Origin: Cellvibrionaceae bacterium AOL6
Lineage (GTDB): Bacteria > Pseudomonadota > Gammaproteobacteria > Pseudomonadales > Cellvibrionaceae
Assembly (NCBI GenBank): GCA_003265435.1
Contig: NOXC01000007.1
Location: forward strand, 124,001 to 188,000
DNA length: 64,000 nt
Direction: 5' to 3'
The first letter of the stretch is position 1; every line of letters begins with the position of its first letter. This document shows, piece after piece, positions 22,169 to 30,329 of the stretch. The notes below the pieces were generated by a model, which saw only the letters and a list, made by a program, of their open reading frames with translations, was not told where the DNA came from and did not search any database. Made by a program: the position numbers and the translations under genes.

Positions 22169-24796
22169 TTACTCAGCCAAAGGCACCAGCTTGAAGCGCT
22201 GACTTTCCGCACGGAGGTTGATCAGCACCGCAGCACCTTCTTTTTCCGTGTCGTAATTGACAGTGGAACTGAGATCATCGAGGTCCACCATTGTCATTGC
22301 GTAGGCACTGTTATAACGGTTCGTCAGTACGACCTCTCCGTTACCCACTGCGTTCACGATCCAACGCAGGAACGAGGACTCATCAATATCGCTATCAGAA
22401 TCAACGAAGAAGCCCACTGTACTGCCATTGACGTTGCCACCACTGCGCGGGGCGGCTTTGGCGGCGTCTCCTTCGATACTGCGAATCAAGACCTCGCCTT
22501 CGCCGTCATTGACGAAACGCCACTTCTGCTCTGCCACATCCGCACAGGCATTGGCCAGCATCAGCTCGAAATTGGCGAGGAGGTTGTCGTTCTCATCCAA
22601 CAGGTCCACCGATTCTCTCGCCAGACACAAGCTGCTGTCTGAAGCCAACTGCAACTGATAGACGGGGCTCGTGAAACTCTCATCAATGGCGGCGCCAGAA
22701 TAGACCACTTCACCACCATCGATACGCGTATTTTCATCGACGAAAACGGAATCCACGGTGGCCTCGGCCATCACCGCATTGACCGCATCGGAGCCGTTAA
22801 AATCGAACTGGTTGTCGAATATCTCGGTATTCTCGCCCCAGGCTTCGGTCAGCCAATCCGTCTCAGCGTCGGCGACATACATCGCGTGCAACATCACGCC
22901 CGGACTCTCATTCTGTTGCGTGGTGTAGGAAATTTCAGTCTCATTGCCGCGAATGACCATGGCGGCAAGCGCTTCTGCGCTGTCGTTGAGATCACGACTA
23001 TCCAGCACCATGTTCGCCAACAGCGTATTTTCGGCACCTTCTTTAATGTCTACGAGTTCTGCGTAGATGGACGGCCCAATTACGATGTTCGAAAAGCGGT
23101 TATTGCTGTTCAAGGCTTCGTAGGGCCCAGCTTCGGGCGCGCTGCTCCAGGTACTGGCGGGGCTACCGACCACGAGACCTTCACCCAAATCGACACTGCC
23201 TTCCGCGACCGGGCCGATGTTATTAATAACGAGGCGCGCGAATGCGTTGCTATGACTGCCATTGCGCAGTTCCACACCGCGCTCGCTCTGCTCGGTGACC
23301 ACAACCGTATCAAAGGTGTTGTGGCTTGCCGCATCGAGCACGATGCCACGAGCTCCGCCCTCTAACGCGATATTGGTGACTTCCCAGTAATCCCCGCTGA
23401 GTTGAAGGACGGTATGCTCCCCTTCGTCAACGGGCTGCAACACGGAGCCGACGGAACTGCGGATCACGATGGGCTGCTCCTCGGTACCGGAGGCATTCGA
23501 ATAGAAAACCACACCGTCCATCCCGCTGAGCTCTGCACCCGCTGCACCTTCATACAGGGCCGCATCGAGCACGATTTCCTGGTTCGCTTGCGCACTTTGC
23601 AGAGCCGCTTGGAACGCTTCCGCTGTCTCAACACGCACCCAGTTGGTTTCGCTGCGCGTCACGGTAAAGTAATAATGTGGCTCAAGCTCGTCGTCATCAT
23701 CACGATTGAGTGCAATCACGTATTGGTTGTCTTCGCTTCCCACTTCGATATCGAGCGTCACAGCACCATCAGCCGGGATGGTCTGAATATCGACATATAC
23801 AGTGTTACCTTCGTCGTCTTCCGTCACTCGAGCCAGTTCTACAACGCGCTCTGACACGGTCGCAACGGCAGATACGTCTAAAGTTGGCTGATCGTTATTG
23901 ACTCGAACCTGATAGTTGGCAATCAGACAATGGAACTGACTGTCGGCGCCGGAACTCAGATCCGCCCCGGCAAAATCCAGGCTCTGCAGCGTGTAATTTT
24001 CATCCAGTGCTTCCTGATCACCTTCGCGACGCTCCATGGTCAGGTTGAACGTCTTGCTCTCAGAACCATCTTCAGAAGTCACAACGACTTCAATCGGGGT
24101 ATTCCCGACGCTGAGATCAATATAGGTGTATTCGGTGAGACTGACCTCTTCTCCGTTTACTGTCACAGTGGAATAGCGATGCGAACGTACAGGGCGAATC
24201 CCGACGGTACACATGCGATAAGGCGCGGTCAGCTCGTAGTCCGTCACTTCCGGATCGAACTCCTCTGGGTCGACGTACTGCACATAGTCGTCTTCATCAC
24301 CGCCCGAGCCTCGGAAAGAGTCGAACACGAAACCATCCAGTTCAGCTTCATCACTAATACGGTGAATGCGGACCAGGTAGCGCAGATACTGACCGCCATC
24401 GTCGGTCTGCGTGCGCACGTGGATCACATTCAAGCCCTTTTCCAAAGAAAACGTCATCGCCTGGTTGGGTACGACGGTTTGGGACTCTTCGCGACCAATA
24501 AGGTTGTCAGTGGAGAGTGCGACCTGTCTGTAGGCCGTAGCTTTGATATCGTCGTCGTAGAAGGCCCCTACTGTGACCTGCACCTCACTGACATCAGTGT
24601 CTACCGTAATTTCGTATGGGCCGACAGAATTAGGGTCGAACGCAGGGCTGAAGTCACCGAGATTGATCTCGATACTTTCTACACGCAGGTCCTGTTCAAT
24701 TTCACGATTACCGGTGAGTGTACTGCCACTGTCACAGGCCGAGACGATAAAGAGGCTGACCACAGTGAATAAGAGGGCATTAAGACGATTTAGCAT
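22169..24796 (-). CDS. Large multidomain surface lipoprotein (cadherin-like repeats plus beta-helix)
   Basis: An 875-residue lipoprotein: signal sequence ending VSAC with Cys at 21, then acidic low-pI sequence. About residues 39-150, 150-258 and 262-380 look like three cadherin-like beta-sandwich repeats (patterns FDPEVTDYELTAPY, GLNVIHVRTQTDDGGQ, TPIEVVVTSEDGSESKTFNL). About 385-690 resembles a right-handed parallel beta-helix of the polysaccharide-lyase type (TAEAFQAALQSAQANQEIVL, then GARGIVLDAASHNTFDTVVV). The last 150 residues carry a QKWRF motif like ricin-type lectin domains. It may bind or cut a polysaccharide at the cell surface; no catalytic residues could be assigned. Domain limits are by eye. 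Confidence 0.72.
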   Translation of the reverse strand: MLNRLNALLFTVVSLFIVSACDSGSTLTGNREIEQDLRVESIEINLGDFSPAFDPNSVGPYEITVDTDVSEVQVTVGAFYDDDIKATAYRQVALSTDNLIGREESQTVVPNQAMTFSLEKGLNVIHVRTQTDDGGQYLRYLVRIHRISDEAELDGFVFDSFRGSGGDEDDYVQYVDPEEFDPEVTDYELTAPYRMCTVGIRPVRSHRYSTVTVNGEEVSLTEYTYIDLSVGNTPIEVVVTSEDGSESKTFNLTMERREGDQEALDENYTLQSLDFAGADLSSGADSQFHCLIANYQVRVNNDQPTLDVSAVATVSERVVELARVTEDDEGNTVYVDIQTIPADGAVTLDIEVGSEDNQYVIALNRDDDDELEPHYYFTVTRSETNWVRVETAEAFQAALQSAQANQEIVLDAALYEGAAGAELSGMDGVVFYSNASGTEEQPIVIRSSVGSVLQPVDEGEHTVLQLSGDYWEVTNIALEGGARGIVLDAASHNTFDTVVVTEQSERGVELRNGSHSNAFARLVINNIGPVAEGSVDLGEGLVVGSPASTWSSAPEAGPYEALNSNNRFSNIVIGPSIYAELVDIKEGAENTLLANMVLDSRDLNDSAEALAAMVIRGNETEISYTTQQNESPGVMLHAMYVADAETDWLTEAWGENTEIFDNQFDFNGSDAVNAVMAEATVDSVFVDENTRIDGGEVVYSGAAIDESFTSPVYQLQLASDSSLCLARESVDLLDENDNLLANFELMLANACADVAEQKWRFVNDGEGEVLIRSIEGDAAKAAPRSGGNVNGSTVGFFVDSDSDIDESSFLRWIVNAVGNGEVVLTNRYNSAYAMTMVDLDDLSSTVNYDTEKEGAAVLINLRAESQRFKLVPLAE

Positions 24797-25036
24797 CAGT
24801 GTTTCAGTCCAGATTCTTCGAATTCGAGGGCGTCGTTTTTGTTATCCGCAGGAGCTTGCGCCTCGTCGCGACGCAACGACAGAAATGGGCGCTCACGGTA
24901 CAGGGATTCCTGCAACGAGTAAAGACTAAAAGCCAGGCTCAAAGCACCAGCACCCGCCGCAGGACTTCGACCACGAAGCGCCACAAGAGTTCTCGGCGCG
25001 ATCAAGCGTGCCAGTGGACCATTCTAGCGCCACCCT

Positions 25037-25061
25037 GCACCATAGGTCAGCACTATGGTGC
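25037..25061 (+). promoter_or_regulatory. Dyad with NtrC-like half-sites
   Basis: GCACCATAG and CTATGGTGC form a perfect 9-bp inverted repeat with a seven-base spacer. Each arm carries the GCACC/GGTGC half-site used by NtrC-type activators, though the spacing is ten bases longer than the canonical site. It is about 120-140 bases upstream of the sigma-54-type promoter, a normal enhancer distance. Confidence 0.5.
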
Positions 25062-25178
25062 GCACAAAAAGCAAGCAGACCTCACCCAAAACCCACTTTC
25101 GCCCCGGAAGTCGCACCACAGGCGTGCAAAATCGCCATTTTCCGCCTTCGCCGAAGCGTAAAACAGCGCAGAACGACC

Positions 25179-25195
25179 TTGGCAACCCCTTTGCA
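25179..25195 (+). promoter_or_regulatory. Sigma-54-type promoter of the oxidoreductase-cytochrome operon
   Basis: TTGGCAACCCCTTTGCA has GG and GC with exactly ten bases between them and the TTGGC and TTGC cores of the -24/-12 consensus. The first gene starts about 133 bases after the predicted start of transcription. Confidence 0.65.
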
Positions 25196-25229
25196 ATGCA
25201 CTTAGTCATGCGCCTGCCAGATAAAAAGA

Positions 25230-25246
25230 TGAACATTTTTTGTTCA
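25230..25246 (+). promoter_or_regulatory. Perfect dyad in the leader of the oxidoreductase gene
   Basis: TGAACA and TGTTCA flank TTTTT. It lies about 25-40 bases inside the predicted transcript, so it could be an operator for an unknown regulator or part of an RNA fold. Confidence 0.4.
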
Positions 25247-25338
25247 CACTCTGCAGCAGGGCACCGAGACGAGACGTAAAGCTCCCACACAAAAAGGGAG
25301 CACACACACAAATCCCTCAGAGTAAGGGCTTTCAGCGC

Positions 25339-27342
25339 ATGACACGCGATATAAACACATCGGGCGTCCGTTACGCTCAGGCGGTCGACGCCGAACCAAG
25401 TACCCTCGGCCACGTGGTCGTCGTGGGTGGTGGCCCGGTCGGTCTGCGCTTCGCGCGTGAACTGCTGCAGCGGGTTCCCGACTGCGAACTCACCCTGTTG
25501 GGCAATGAGGCCAGTCAGCCCTACAATCGTGTTCAGCTGTCGTCACTGTTGAACGATGACATCAGCTACGAATCCATACTCAGCGCCCTCCCCTCCCCAG
25601 AGCAACACCCCCGCTTTCGTTTCTTAACCGCCACCGTGCGGGAGATCGATACGGCATTCCACACCATTAAGGACAGCCAGGGCCAAGTCTATGTGTACGA
25701 CACCCTCGTGCTGGCCACCGGGTCGCGCCCCCATGTGCCCAACATACCCGGCGTGCAGCAGACAGGGGTGTTCACGTTCCGCAATTTGCGCGATGCCGAA
25801 CATCTCTACGCTCGACGGGCGCGCTCTCGGAAGACCGTCATTGTCGGCGGGGGCTTATTAGGGCTGGAGGCGGCACGCGCGCTTTGCCGTCATCACACCG
25901 ACGTGACCGTGGTACAGCAGGGTCCGCGCTTGATGAACAGGCAGCTCGACCCCAAAGCGGCAGCATTACTGCAAAAAGAAATCGAGTCACTCGGTATTCG
26001 CGTGATCACCGATACCGGTGTGCGTGAAATTCTAGGCGATGGTGCTCGGGCCACCGCCGTCGTCACGCGCGATGGGCAGGAAATCCCGGCCGACACCATC
26101 CTGATTTGTGCGGGCGTTCGTGCAAATCTGGAATTGGCTCGCAATGCAAAGATCAAGGTCGGACACGGCATTCTTGTCGATGATCAGATGCGCTGTTCCG
26201 AAGACAATATATTTGCCATCGGTGAATGCTGCGAACACCGAGGCCTTGTCTACGGTTTGGTCAATCCCGGCTTCGAGCAAGCCGCCATCGCCGCGGACGT
26301 TATTTGCGGTGGCCCTTCTCGCTACCAGGGCTCTCTGGAACTCAGTCGTCTCAAGGTCGTCGGCGTGGATGTCTGCAGCATGGGCGATATCGAGGATGCG
26401 GGGCGCGAGGCCTTTCGACGCGAACTGAGATATCAAAAGAACGGAGAGTACCGCCGCCTTACCCTGCACCGCGGTCGCCTGCGCGGGGCGCTCGCAATTG
26501 GTGACTGGCCCGAATCACGACGATTACAAGATGCCTACCAACACCGACGACGTATCTGGCCCTGGGAACAGTGGCGATTTCTGTTAACAGGCTATGTGTG
26601 GGGCCGCGCCGCGGGCGAAGACCCCGCGCTCTGGCCCGCTAGTGCATTGATTTGCCAGTGCAATCAAATCAGCCAGGGGCAGGTGGTGGCGTTGATCAAC
26701 GAGGGCGTCAACACCACCGGGCAAATCTGCACACAATCCGGCGCAGGCACCGTCTGTGGTTCCTGCCGGCCCTTAATTTCACAATTGTGCGGCAGCACAG
26801 AAGCACCGGAGAAAACGGCTGGCTGGACTTGGATGCTCCTGGCGGGTGTGCTCACGGTGCTCGCCGCAGCCCTGATGTTATATGTCCCGGGCTTGCGCCC
26901 CGCTGACTCGGTGCAAACACAAACGGCGTTTGAACATTTCTGGAACAATAAGTACTGGAAACAGGTAACGGGCTTTTCCGTCTTGGGCCTCACCCTCTTT
27001 GGCTTGCTGATGTCGTTGCGCAAGCGTTTCTCCCTCACCTTTTTAGGCCCCTTCGCTGCCTGGCGAGGGCTACACATCGGCCTTGCACTGCTCTGCATAC
27101 TGTTGCTGTTTTTCCACACGGGGTTTCACACTGGCGAAAACCTGAACCGATTACTGATGTACAACTTTTTGACCGCACTGGTTGCCGGCGCAATCGCCGG
27201 CGGCGTGCTCGCACTCAGCCACCGCTTAAAACCCGGGTCAGTGAAACGCTGGCGACAACGAGTGAACTGGGTGCATTTGCTGGTGACGTGGCCGCTGCCC
27301 ATTCTCGTTGCCGCGCACATTATTACCGTGTATTACTTTTAA
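25339..27342 (+). CDS. NirB-like FAD/[2Fe-2S] oxidoreductase fused to a membrane domain with likely b-haem ligands
   Basis: A 667-residue protein. Residues 1 to about 400 match the pyridine-nucleotide-disulfide oxidoreductase part of NirB/NasB: FAD loop VVVVGGGPVGLRFAREL, NAD(P)H loop TVIVGGGLLGLEAARAL and the FAD-closing DNIFAIGECCEH. About 435-490 is a BFD-like [2Fe-2S] domain with CQC and CGSC about 34 residues apart. Instead of the sulfite/nitrite reductase core of NirB, the C-terminus (about 505-667) has some five membrane segments with spaced His residues (WRGLHIGLA, LLFFHTGFHTG, WVHLLVT, LVAAHIITV) suited to b haems. It could pass electrons from NAD(P)H through FAD and Fe-S into the membrane. 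The ATG at 25339 was chosen over a longer frame for its fit to the family. The multihaem gene follows after nine bases. Confidence 0.8.
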   Translation: MTRDINTSGVRYAQAVDAEPSTLGHVVVVGGGPVGLRFARELLQRVPDCELTLLGNEASQPYNRVQLSSLLNDDISYESILSALPSPEQHPRFRFLTATVREIDTAFHTIKDSQGQVYVYDTLVLATGSRPHVPNIPGVQQTGVFTFRNLRDAEHLYARRARSRKTVIVGGGLLGLEAARALCRHHTDVTVVQQGPRLMNRQLDPKAAALLQKEIESLGIRVITDTGVREILGDGARATAVVTRDGQEIPADTILICAGVRANLELARNAKIKVGHGILVDDQMRCSEDNIFAIGECCEHRGLVYGLVNPGFEQAAIAADVICGGPSRYQGSLELSRLKVVGVDVCSMGDIEDAGREAFRRELRYQKNGEYRRLTLHRGRLRGALAIGDWPESRRLQDAYQHRRRIWPWEQWRFLLTGYVWGRAAGEDPALWPASALICQCNQISQGQVVALINEGVNTTGQICTQSGAGTVCGSCRPLISQLCGSTEAPEKTAGWTWMLLAGVLTVLAAALMLYVPGLRPADSVQTQTAFEHFWNNKYWKQVTGFSVLGLTLFGLLMSLRKRFSLTFLGPFAAWRGLHIGLALLCILLLFFHTGFHTGENLNRLLMYNFLTALVAGAIAGGVLALSHRLKPGSVKRWRQRVNWVHLLVTWPLPILVAAHIITVYYF

Positions 27343-27351
27343 CGGACTCCT

Positions 27352-28680
27352 ATGAAGACATGGCTTTGGATTAGCTGGCTTATTGCCAGTGTCATCGGCG
27401 CAACCTGGTTTGCAAACACGCTGATGTTCAGTGAAGACAAGTCCACGCTTCTTATTGGTGAGGCGACACACGGGCATCACCAGATTGAGCTTGCCTGCAG
27501 CAGCTGCCATACCGATCCATTCGGAGGCAAAGAGATTTTGCAAAATGCCTGTTTGAATTGTCATGAGCAGGAGCTGACCGATGCCTTCGATTCCCACCCG
27601 AAGAAAAAATTTACCGATCCTCGAAATGCCGATCTCATTGAAGTGATCGACGCCCGATACTGCGTCAGCTGTCACACTGAACACAAGGAGTCTTTCACCC
27701 ACCCAATGGGGCTGACGCTACCGGAAGACTATTGCTTCCACTGCCATGAAGACATTGGTGAAGAACGCCCCAGCCACAAAGACCTCGCCTTCGACAGTTG
27801 CGCCAGTGCCGGCTGCCATAACTTCCATGATAATCGTGCACTCTATGAGGCTTTTTTACTCGAACACGCCAATGAACCGTGGTTGCTCGAAATTGCCCAG
27901 CTCAGCGAAAAAAATCACGCATCACTGAACGCGAAGCCGGACGCCCCCGCCACACCTGATCCAACGCTCGCTTTGAGTTACCCGAGCATGCACGACGAGT
28001 GGGACCGCAGTAAACACGCACAAGCCGGCGTCGCCTGCCAGCACTGCCATCAGTCCGATAGCATGGATGAAAACTGGCTGGAAAAACCTGGGGTGGCCGT
28101 GTGTCAGGGTTGCCATGATCGCGAAGCGGAAGGGTTTTTATCTGGAAAACACGGCATGCGCCTGGCCGAGTCCGTACGCTCCGCCATTGAGCTAGAGGCC
28201 GTTCGCCCTGCCGATGGACGCCTGACCTTTCACGAAAATGCGCTGGAGACCGTTCACGGCTGCAATAGCTGTCACAGTGCCCACGAATTCAACCCTCAAA
28301 AAGCCGCGACGGAAAGTTGCCTGAATTGTCATGCGGACGAACACAGCATGGCCTTCTTGGACTCACCTCACGGCGTACTGTGGCAACAGGAAATTGACGG
28401 AGAGATTGCGCCAGGAGAGGGCGTCAGTTGCGCCACTTGCCATATGCCACGCATCGAGAACACGCATAGAGGGACAACAGTGGTGCACGTTGAGCACAAT
28501 CAAAACGCAACACTGCGCCCCAACGAGAAGATGATTCGCCCTGTTTGTATGCAATGTCATGGCCTGGCGTTCTCTATTGATGCGCTCGCCGATGAAAATT
28601 TAATCCGAACGAACTTCAGCGGCAAACCAGAATTGCACATTCCTTCGATTGATTGGTCCGTGGAGCGGGATAAACGCTAA
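27352..28680 (+). CDS. Membrane-anchored multihaem cytochrome c (about 11 haem motifs)
   Basis: A 442-residue protein with an uncleaved N-terminal anchor (WLWISWLIASVIGATWF) and a periplasmic part. It has ten CXXCH motifs (CSSCH, CLNCH, CVSCH, CFHCH, CQHCH, CQGCH, CNSCH, CLNCH, CATCH, CMQCH) and one longer CASAGCH (CX4CH), so up to eleven c haems. Additional His residues near the motifs fit bis-His ligation. The layout is of the cytochrome c3/NapC-NrfB-like class but does not match a known enzyme I can name, and a catalytic haem such as CXXCK is absent. Nine bases separate it from the flavoprotein, so it is probably its electron acceptor across the membrane. Confidence 0.85.
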   Translation: MKTWLWISWLIASVIGATWFANTLMFSEDKSTLLIGEATHGHHQIELACSSCHTDPFGGKEILQNACLNCHEQELTDAFDSHPKKKFTDPRNADLIEVIDARYCVSCHTEHKESFTHPMGLTLPEDYCFHCHEDIGEERPSHKDLAFDSCASAGCHNFHDNRALYEAFLLEHANEPWLLEIAQLSEKNHASLNAKPDAPATPDPTLALSYPSMHDEWDRSKHAQAGVACQHCHQSDSMDENWLEKPGVAVCQGCHDREAEGFLSGKHGMRLAESVRSAIELEAVRPADGRLTFHENALETVHGCNSCHSAHEFNPQKAATESCLNCHADEHSMAFLDSPHGVLWQQEIDGEIAPGEGVSCATCHMPRIENTHRGTTVVHVEHNQNATLRPNEKMIRPVCMQCHGLAFSIDALADENLIRTNFSGKPELHIPSIDWSVERDKR

Positions 28681-28732
28681 AAGCCCCAATTAATTTACGG
28701 TTTTTTTAATGCGCCAGCGAAAAGCACAAAAA

Positions 28733-28749
28733 TTGGAACATCGATTGCA
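28733..28749 (+). promoter_or_regulatory. Sigma-54-type promoter of the DUF3365-globin operon
   Basis: TTGGAACATCGATTGCA has GG and GC ten bases apart and a good TTGCA at -12; the -24 half is weaker (GGAAC rather than GGCAC). Confidence 0.5.
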
Positions 28750-28822
28750 ATTCATACAGTGCAGTACAAAGCAACACTTCGACGCACCTAAAGTGCGCAC
28801 ATTAATCGAGCGTAAATATCAA

Positions 28823-28837
28823 GCACAACATTTGTGC
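28823..28837 (+). promoter_or_regulatory. Perfect dyad in the leader of the DUF3365 gene
   Basis: GCACAA and TTGTGC flank CAT. It lies about 60-75 bases inside the predicted transcript and about 35 bases before the start codon, a possible operator for an unidentified regulator. Confidence 0.35.
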
Positions 28838-28871
28838 CTGAGATCCAATTAGTTCATCAGGAGCCTGATAA

Positions 28872-29438
28872 ATGAAAAAACAATTATTGATATTTTTGGG
28901 GACAATGACTTTGCTGGTAGCGGGATGTGGCGAAGAGGAAAGTAAAGGCGTGGAACCCGCAGTCATGACCGACGCGCTTTTTGCCGTGATGAAAGCCGAC
29001 CGTACTAACTACACCAAACTGATCGTCAAACGCATGGGACCACAGGGTGTGAACGCGGTCATGCCGGTTGAACACTGGAAGGATGTGGACAATGGCATTC
29101 CGCTGCCCGCGCAAATGTTCCGAGCAGGCTCGGAGGCGGTTGCGGATATGACGGACTCGTTTACGTATTCCCTGCAAAGCCTCTGGCCCATCAATAGCCA
29201 GAATGCACCTAAAACCGACGTCGAAAAGGCAGGGCTCGAATACATTGCGGCCAACCCTGGAATGAATTACTACGGTGAAGAAACGCTGGGTGATACCACC
29301 TATTTCACCGCGGTCTATCCCGATGTGGCGGTATCAGATGCGTGTACGCAATGCCACAACGAACATAAAGACACACCCAAGACGGACTTTAAAGTCGGTG
29401 AAGTCATGGGCGGTGTTGTTATTCGGGTACCGCTGTAA
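28872..29438 (+). CDS. DUF3365 (Tll0287-like) haem lipoprotein
   Basis: A 188-residue lipoprotein: signal sequence ending LLVAGC with Cys at 19. The rest resembles the DUF3365/Tll0287-like haem domain, a PAS-like fold that holds one c haem: MKADRTNYTKLIV, PAQMFRAGSEAVAD, then TYFTAVYPDVAVSDACTQCH with the CXXCH near residue 157 and the end GEVMGGVVIRV. Such domains act as redox or gas sensors or electron carriers. AGGAG lies nine bases before the ATG. Its stop overlaps the start of the next gene (TAATG). Confidence 0.82.
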   Translation: MKKQLLIFLGTMTLLVAGCGEEESKGVEPAVMTDALFAVMKADRTNYTKLIVKRMGPQGVNAVMPVEHWKDVDNGIPLPAQMFRAGSEAVADMTDSFTYSLQSLWPINSQNAPKTDVEKAGLEYIAANPGMNYYGEETLGDTTYFTAVYPDVAVSDACTQCHNEHKDTPKTDFKVGEVMGGVVIRVPL

Positions 29439-29806
29439 TGGGCCGCCTGTGTTCAAACCTCAGCGGCCGAATCGTTCGGCCGCTGCTCACGCTGATTGCT
29501 TTGTCGACCTTGTTTGGGTGCTCTAACCCAGAAGAAGAAGCGCGTCTTGCTGCGCTGGCCGAGGGAGAGGCCATTGTCAAAAAGAATTGCTTCGTTTGTC
29601 ACGGGCAGGGTATTAACGGTGCGCCCATTATCGGCAACAGCAAAATGTGGGCGCCGAGACTGGAAAAGGGCAAGGAAGCACTGGTGCAAAGTGCAATGAA
29701 CGGCTTTGGCCTAATGCCGCCGAAGGGTGGCAATACGGAACTGGAAGAAGCCGACATTCAACTGGCCGTGGGCTACATGATGTCACAGGCCACCCCCGAA
29801 AAATAA
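29438..29806 (+). CDS. c5-like monohaem cytochrome c lipoprotein
   Basis: A 122-residue lipoprotein with a signal sequence ending STLFGC (Cys near 28). One haem motif CFVCH near residue 51 and a Met ligand in GFGLMPPKGGN match class I cytochromes of the c5 group. The short domain ends in a final helix (ADIQLAVGYMM). It would carry electrons in the periplasm, attached to the outer or inner membrane. The ATG overlaps the stop of the DUF3365 gene, so the two are translationally coupled and probably work together. Confidence 0.87.
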   Translation: MGRLCSNLSGRIVRPLLTLIALSTLFGCSNPEEEARLAALAEGEAIVKKNCFVCHGQGINGAPIIGNSKMWAPRLEKGKEALVQSAMNGFGLMPPKGGNTELEEADIQLAVGYMMSQATPEK

Positions 29807-29872
29807 TGAAGTTACAACAACCCCAGCTCCGCAGATCACGTTAAACCAACGGAGCCTTTTAGGAGACGAACG

Positions 29873-30265
29873 ATGTTTAATTTTTTTAAAAAAAAGCAGC
29901 CTGAAACCCCACCCAGCCTCTATGAGAAAATCGGTGGTGAAGCCGCGGTCAATGCCGCGGTAGATCTGTTCTATCGGAAAGTCTTGAGCGATGATCGAAT
30001 TGCACACTTTTTTGATTCGATCGACATGGACAGTCAACACGTTAAACAAAAAGCGTTTCTGACCATGGTATTTGGTGGACCGAACAGCTACTCAGGGAAA
30101 GACATGCGCGCAGCACATGCGCACATGAATTTAACTGAGGAGCACTTCAATGCCGTTGCCGAAAATCTGATTGCGACATTGAAAGAGCTCAACGTGGCCC
30201 AGGAAGACATCGACAGCATTGTCACGATCGCGCTGAGCGTGAAAGACGACGTACTGAACAAATAG
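29873..30265 (+). CDS. Group I truncated haemoglobin
   Basis: A 130-residue cytoplasmic globin of the two-over-two group I (TrHbN/GlbN) type. It shows PSLYEKIGGEAAVNAAVDLFY, the B/E region VKQKAFLTMVFGGPNSYSG and the proximal His in AAHAHMNLTEEHFNAVAENL. A Lys-rich N-terminus (MFNFFKKKQ) precedes the fold. Proteins of this group in mycobacteria, cyanobacteria and algae oxidise NO to nitrate, and some are tied to nitrate use. The next gene encodes a flavin reductase, which suggests a reductase partner in trans. Confidence 0.92.
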   Translation: MFNFFKKKQPETPPSLYEKIGGEAAVNAAVDLFYRKVLSDDRIAHFFDSIDMDSQHVKQKAFLTMVFGGPNSYSGKDMRAAHAHMNLTEEHFNAVAENLIATLKELNVAQEDIDSIVTIALSVKDDVLNK

Positions 30266-30329
30266 TCATTACATGACTCAATAAAAGAGAGGCACAAGGA
30301 ATGTGCACTCGGACCTCCGGAGAGTGATC

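Larger units (their letters stand above)
24797..25338. other. 542-base regulatory gap upstream of the oxidoreductase
   Basis: No convincing gene. It holds a long dyad (25037-25061), a sigma-54-type promoter (25179-25195), a second dyad (25230-25246) and a small hairpin GCTCCC / GGGAGC (25281-25301) in the likely leader. Confidence 0.7.

Noticed and set aside
23930-24772. 280-residue frame antisense to the large lipoprotein
   Set aside because: Runs fully opposite a gene with a clear signal sequence and domains; a shadow.
24796-25005. 69-residue minus-strand frame ending in a TGATG overlap with the lipoprotein start
   Set aside because: It begins with TTG, has no ribosome site or known family, and overlaps the promoter region; the overlap alone is weak support.
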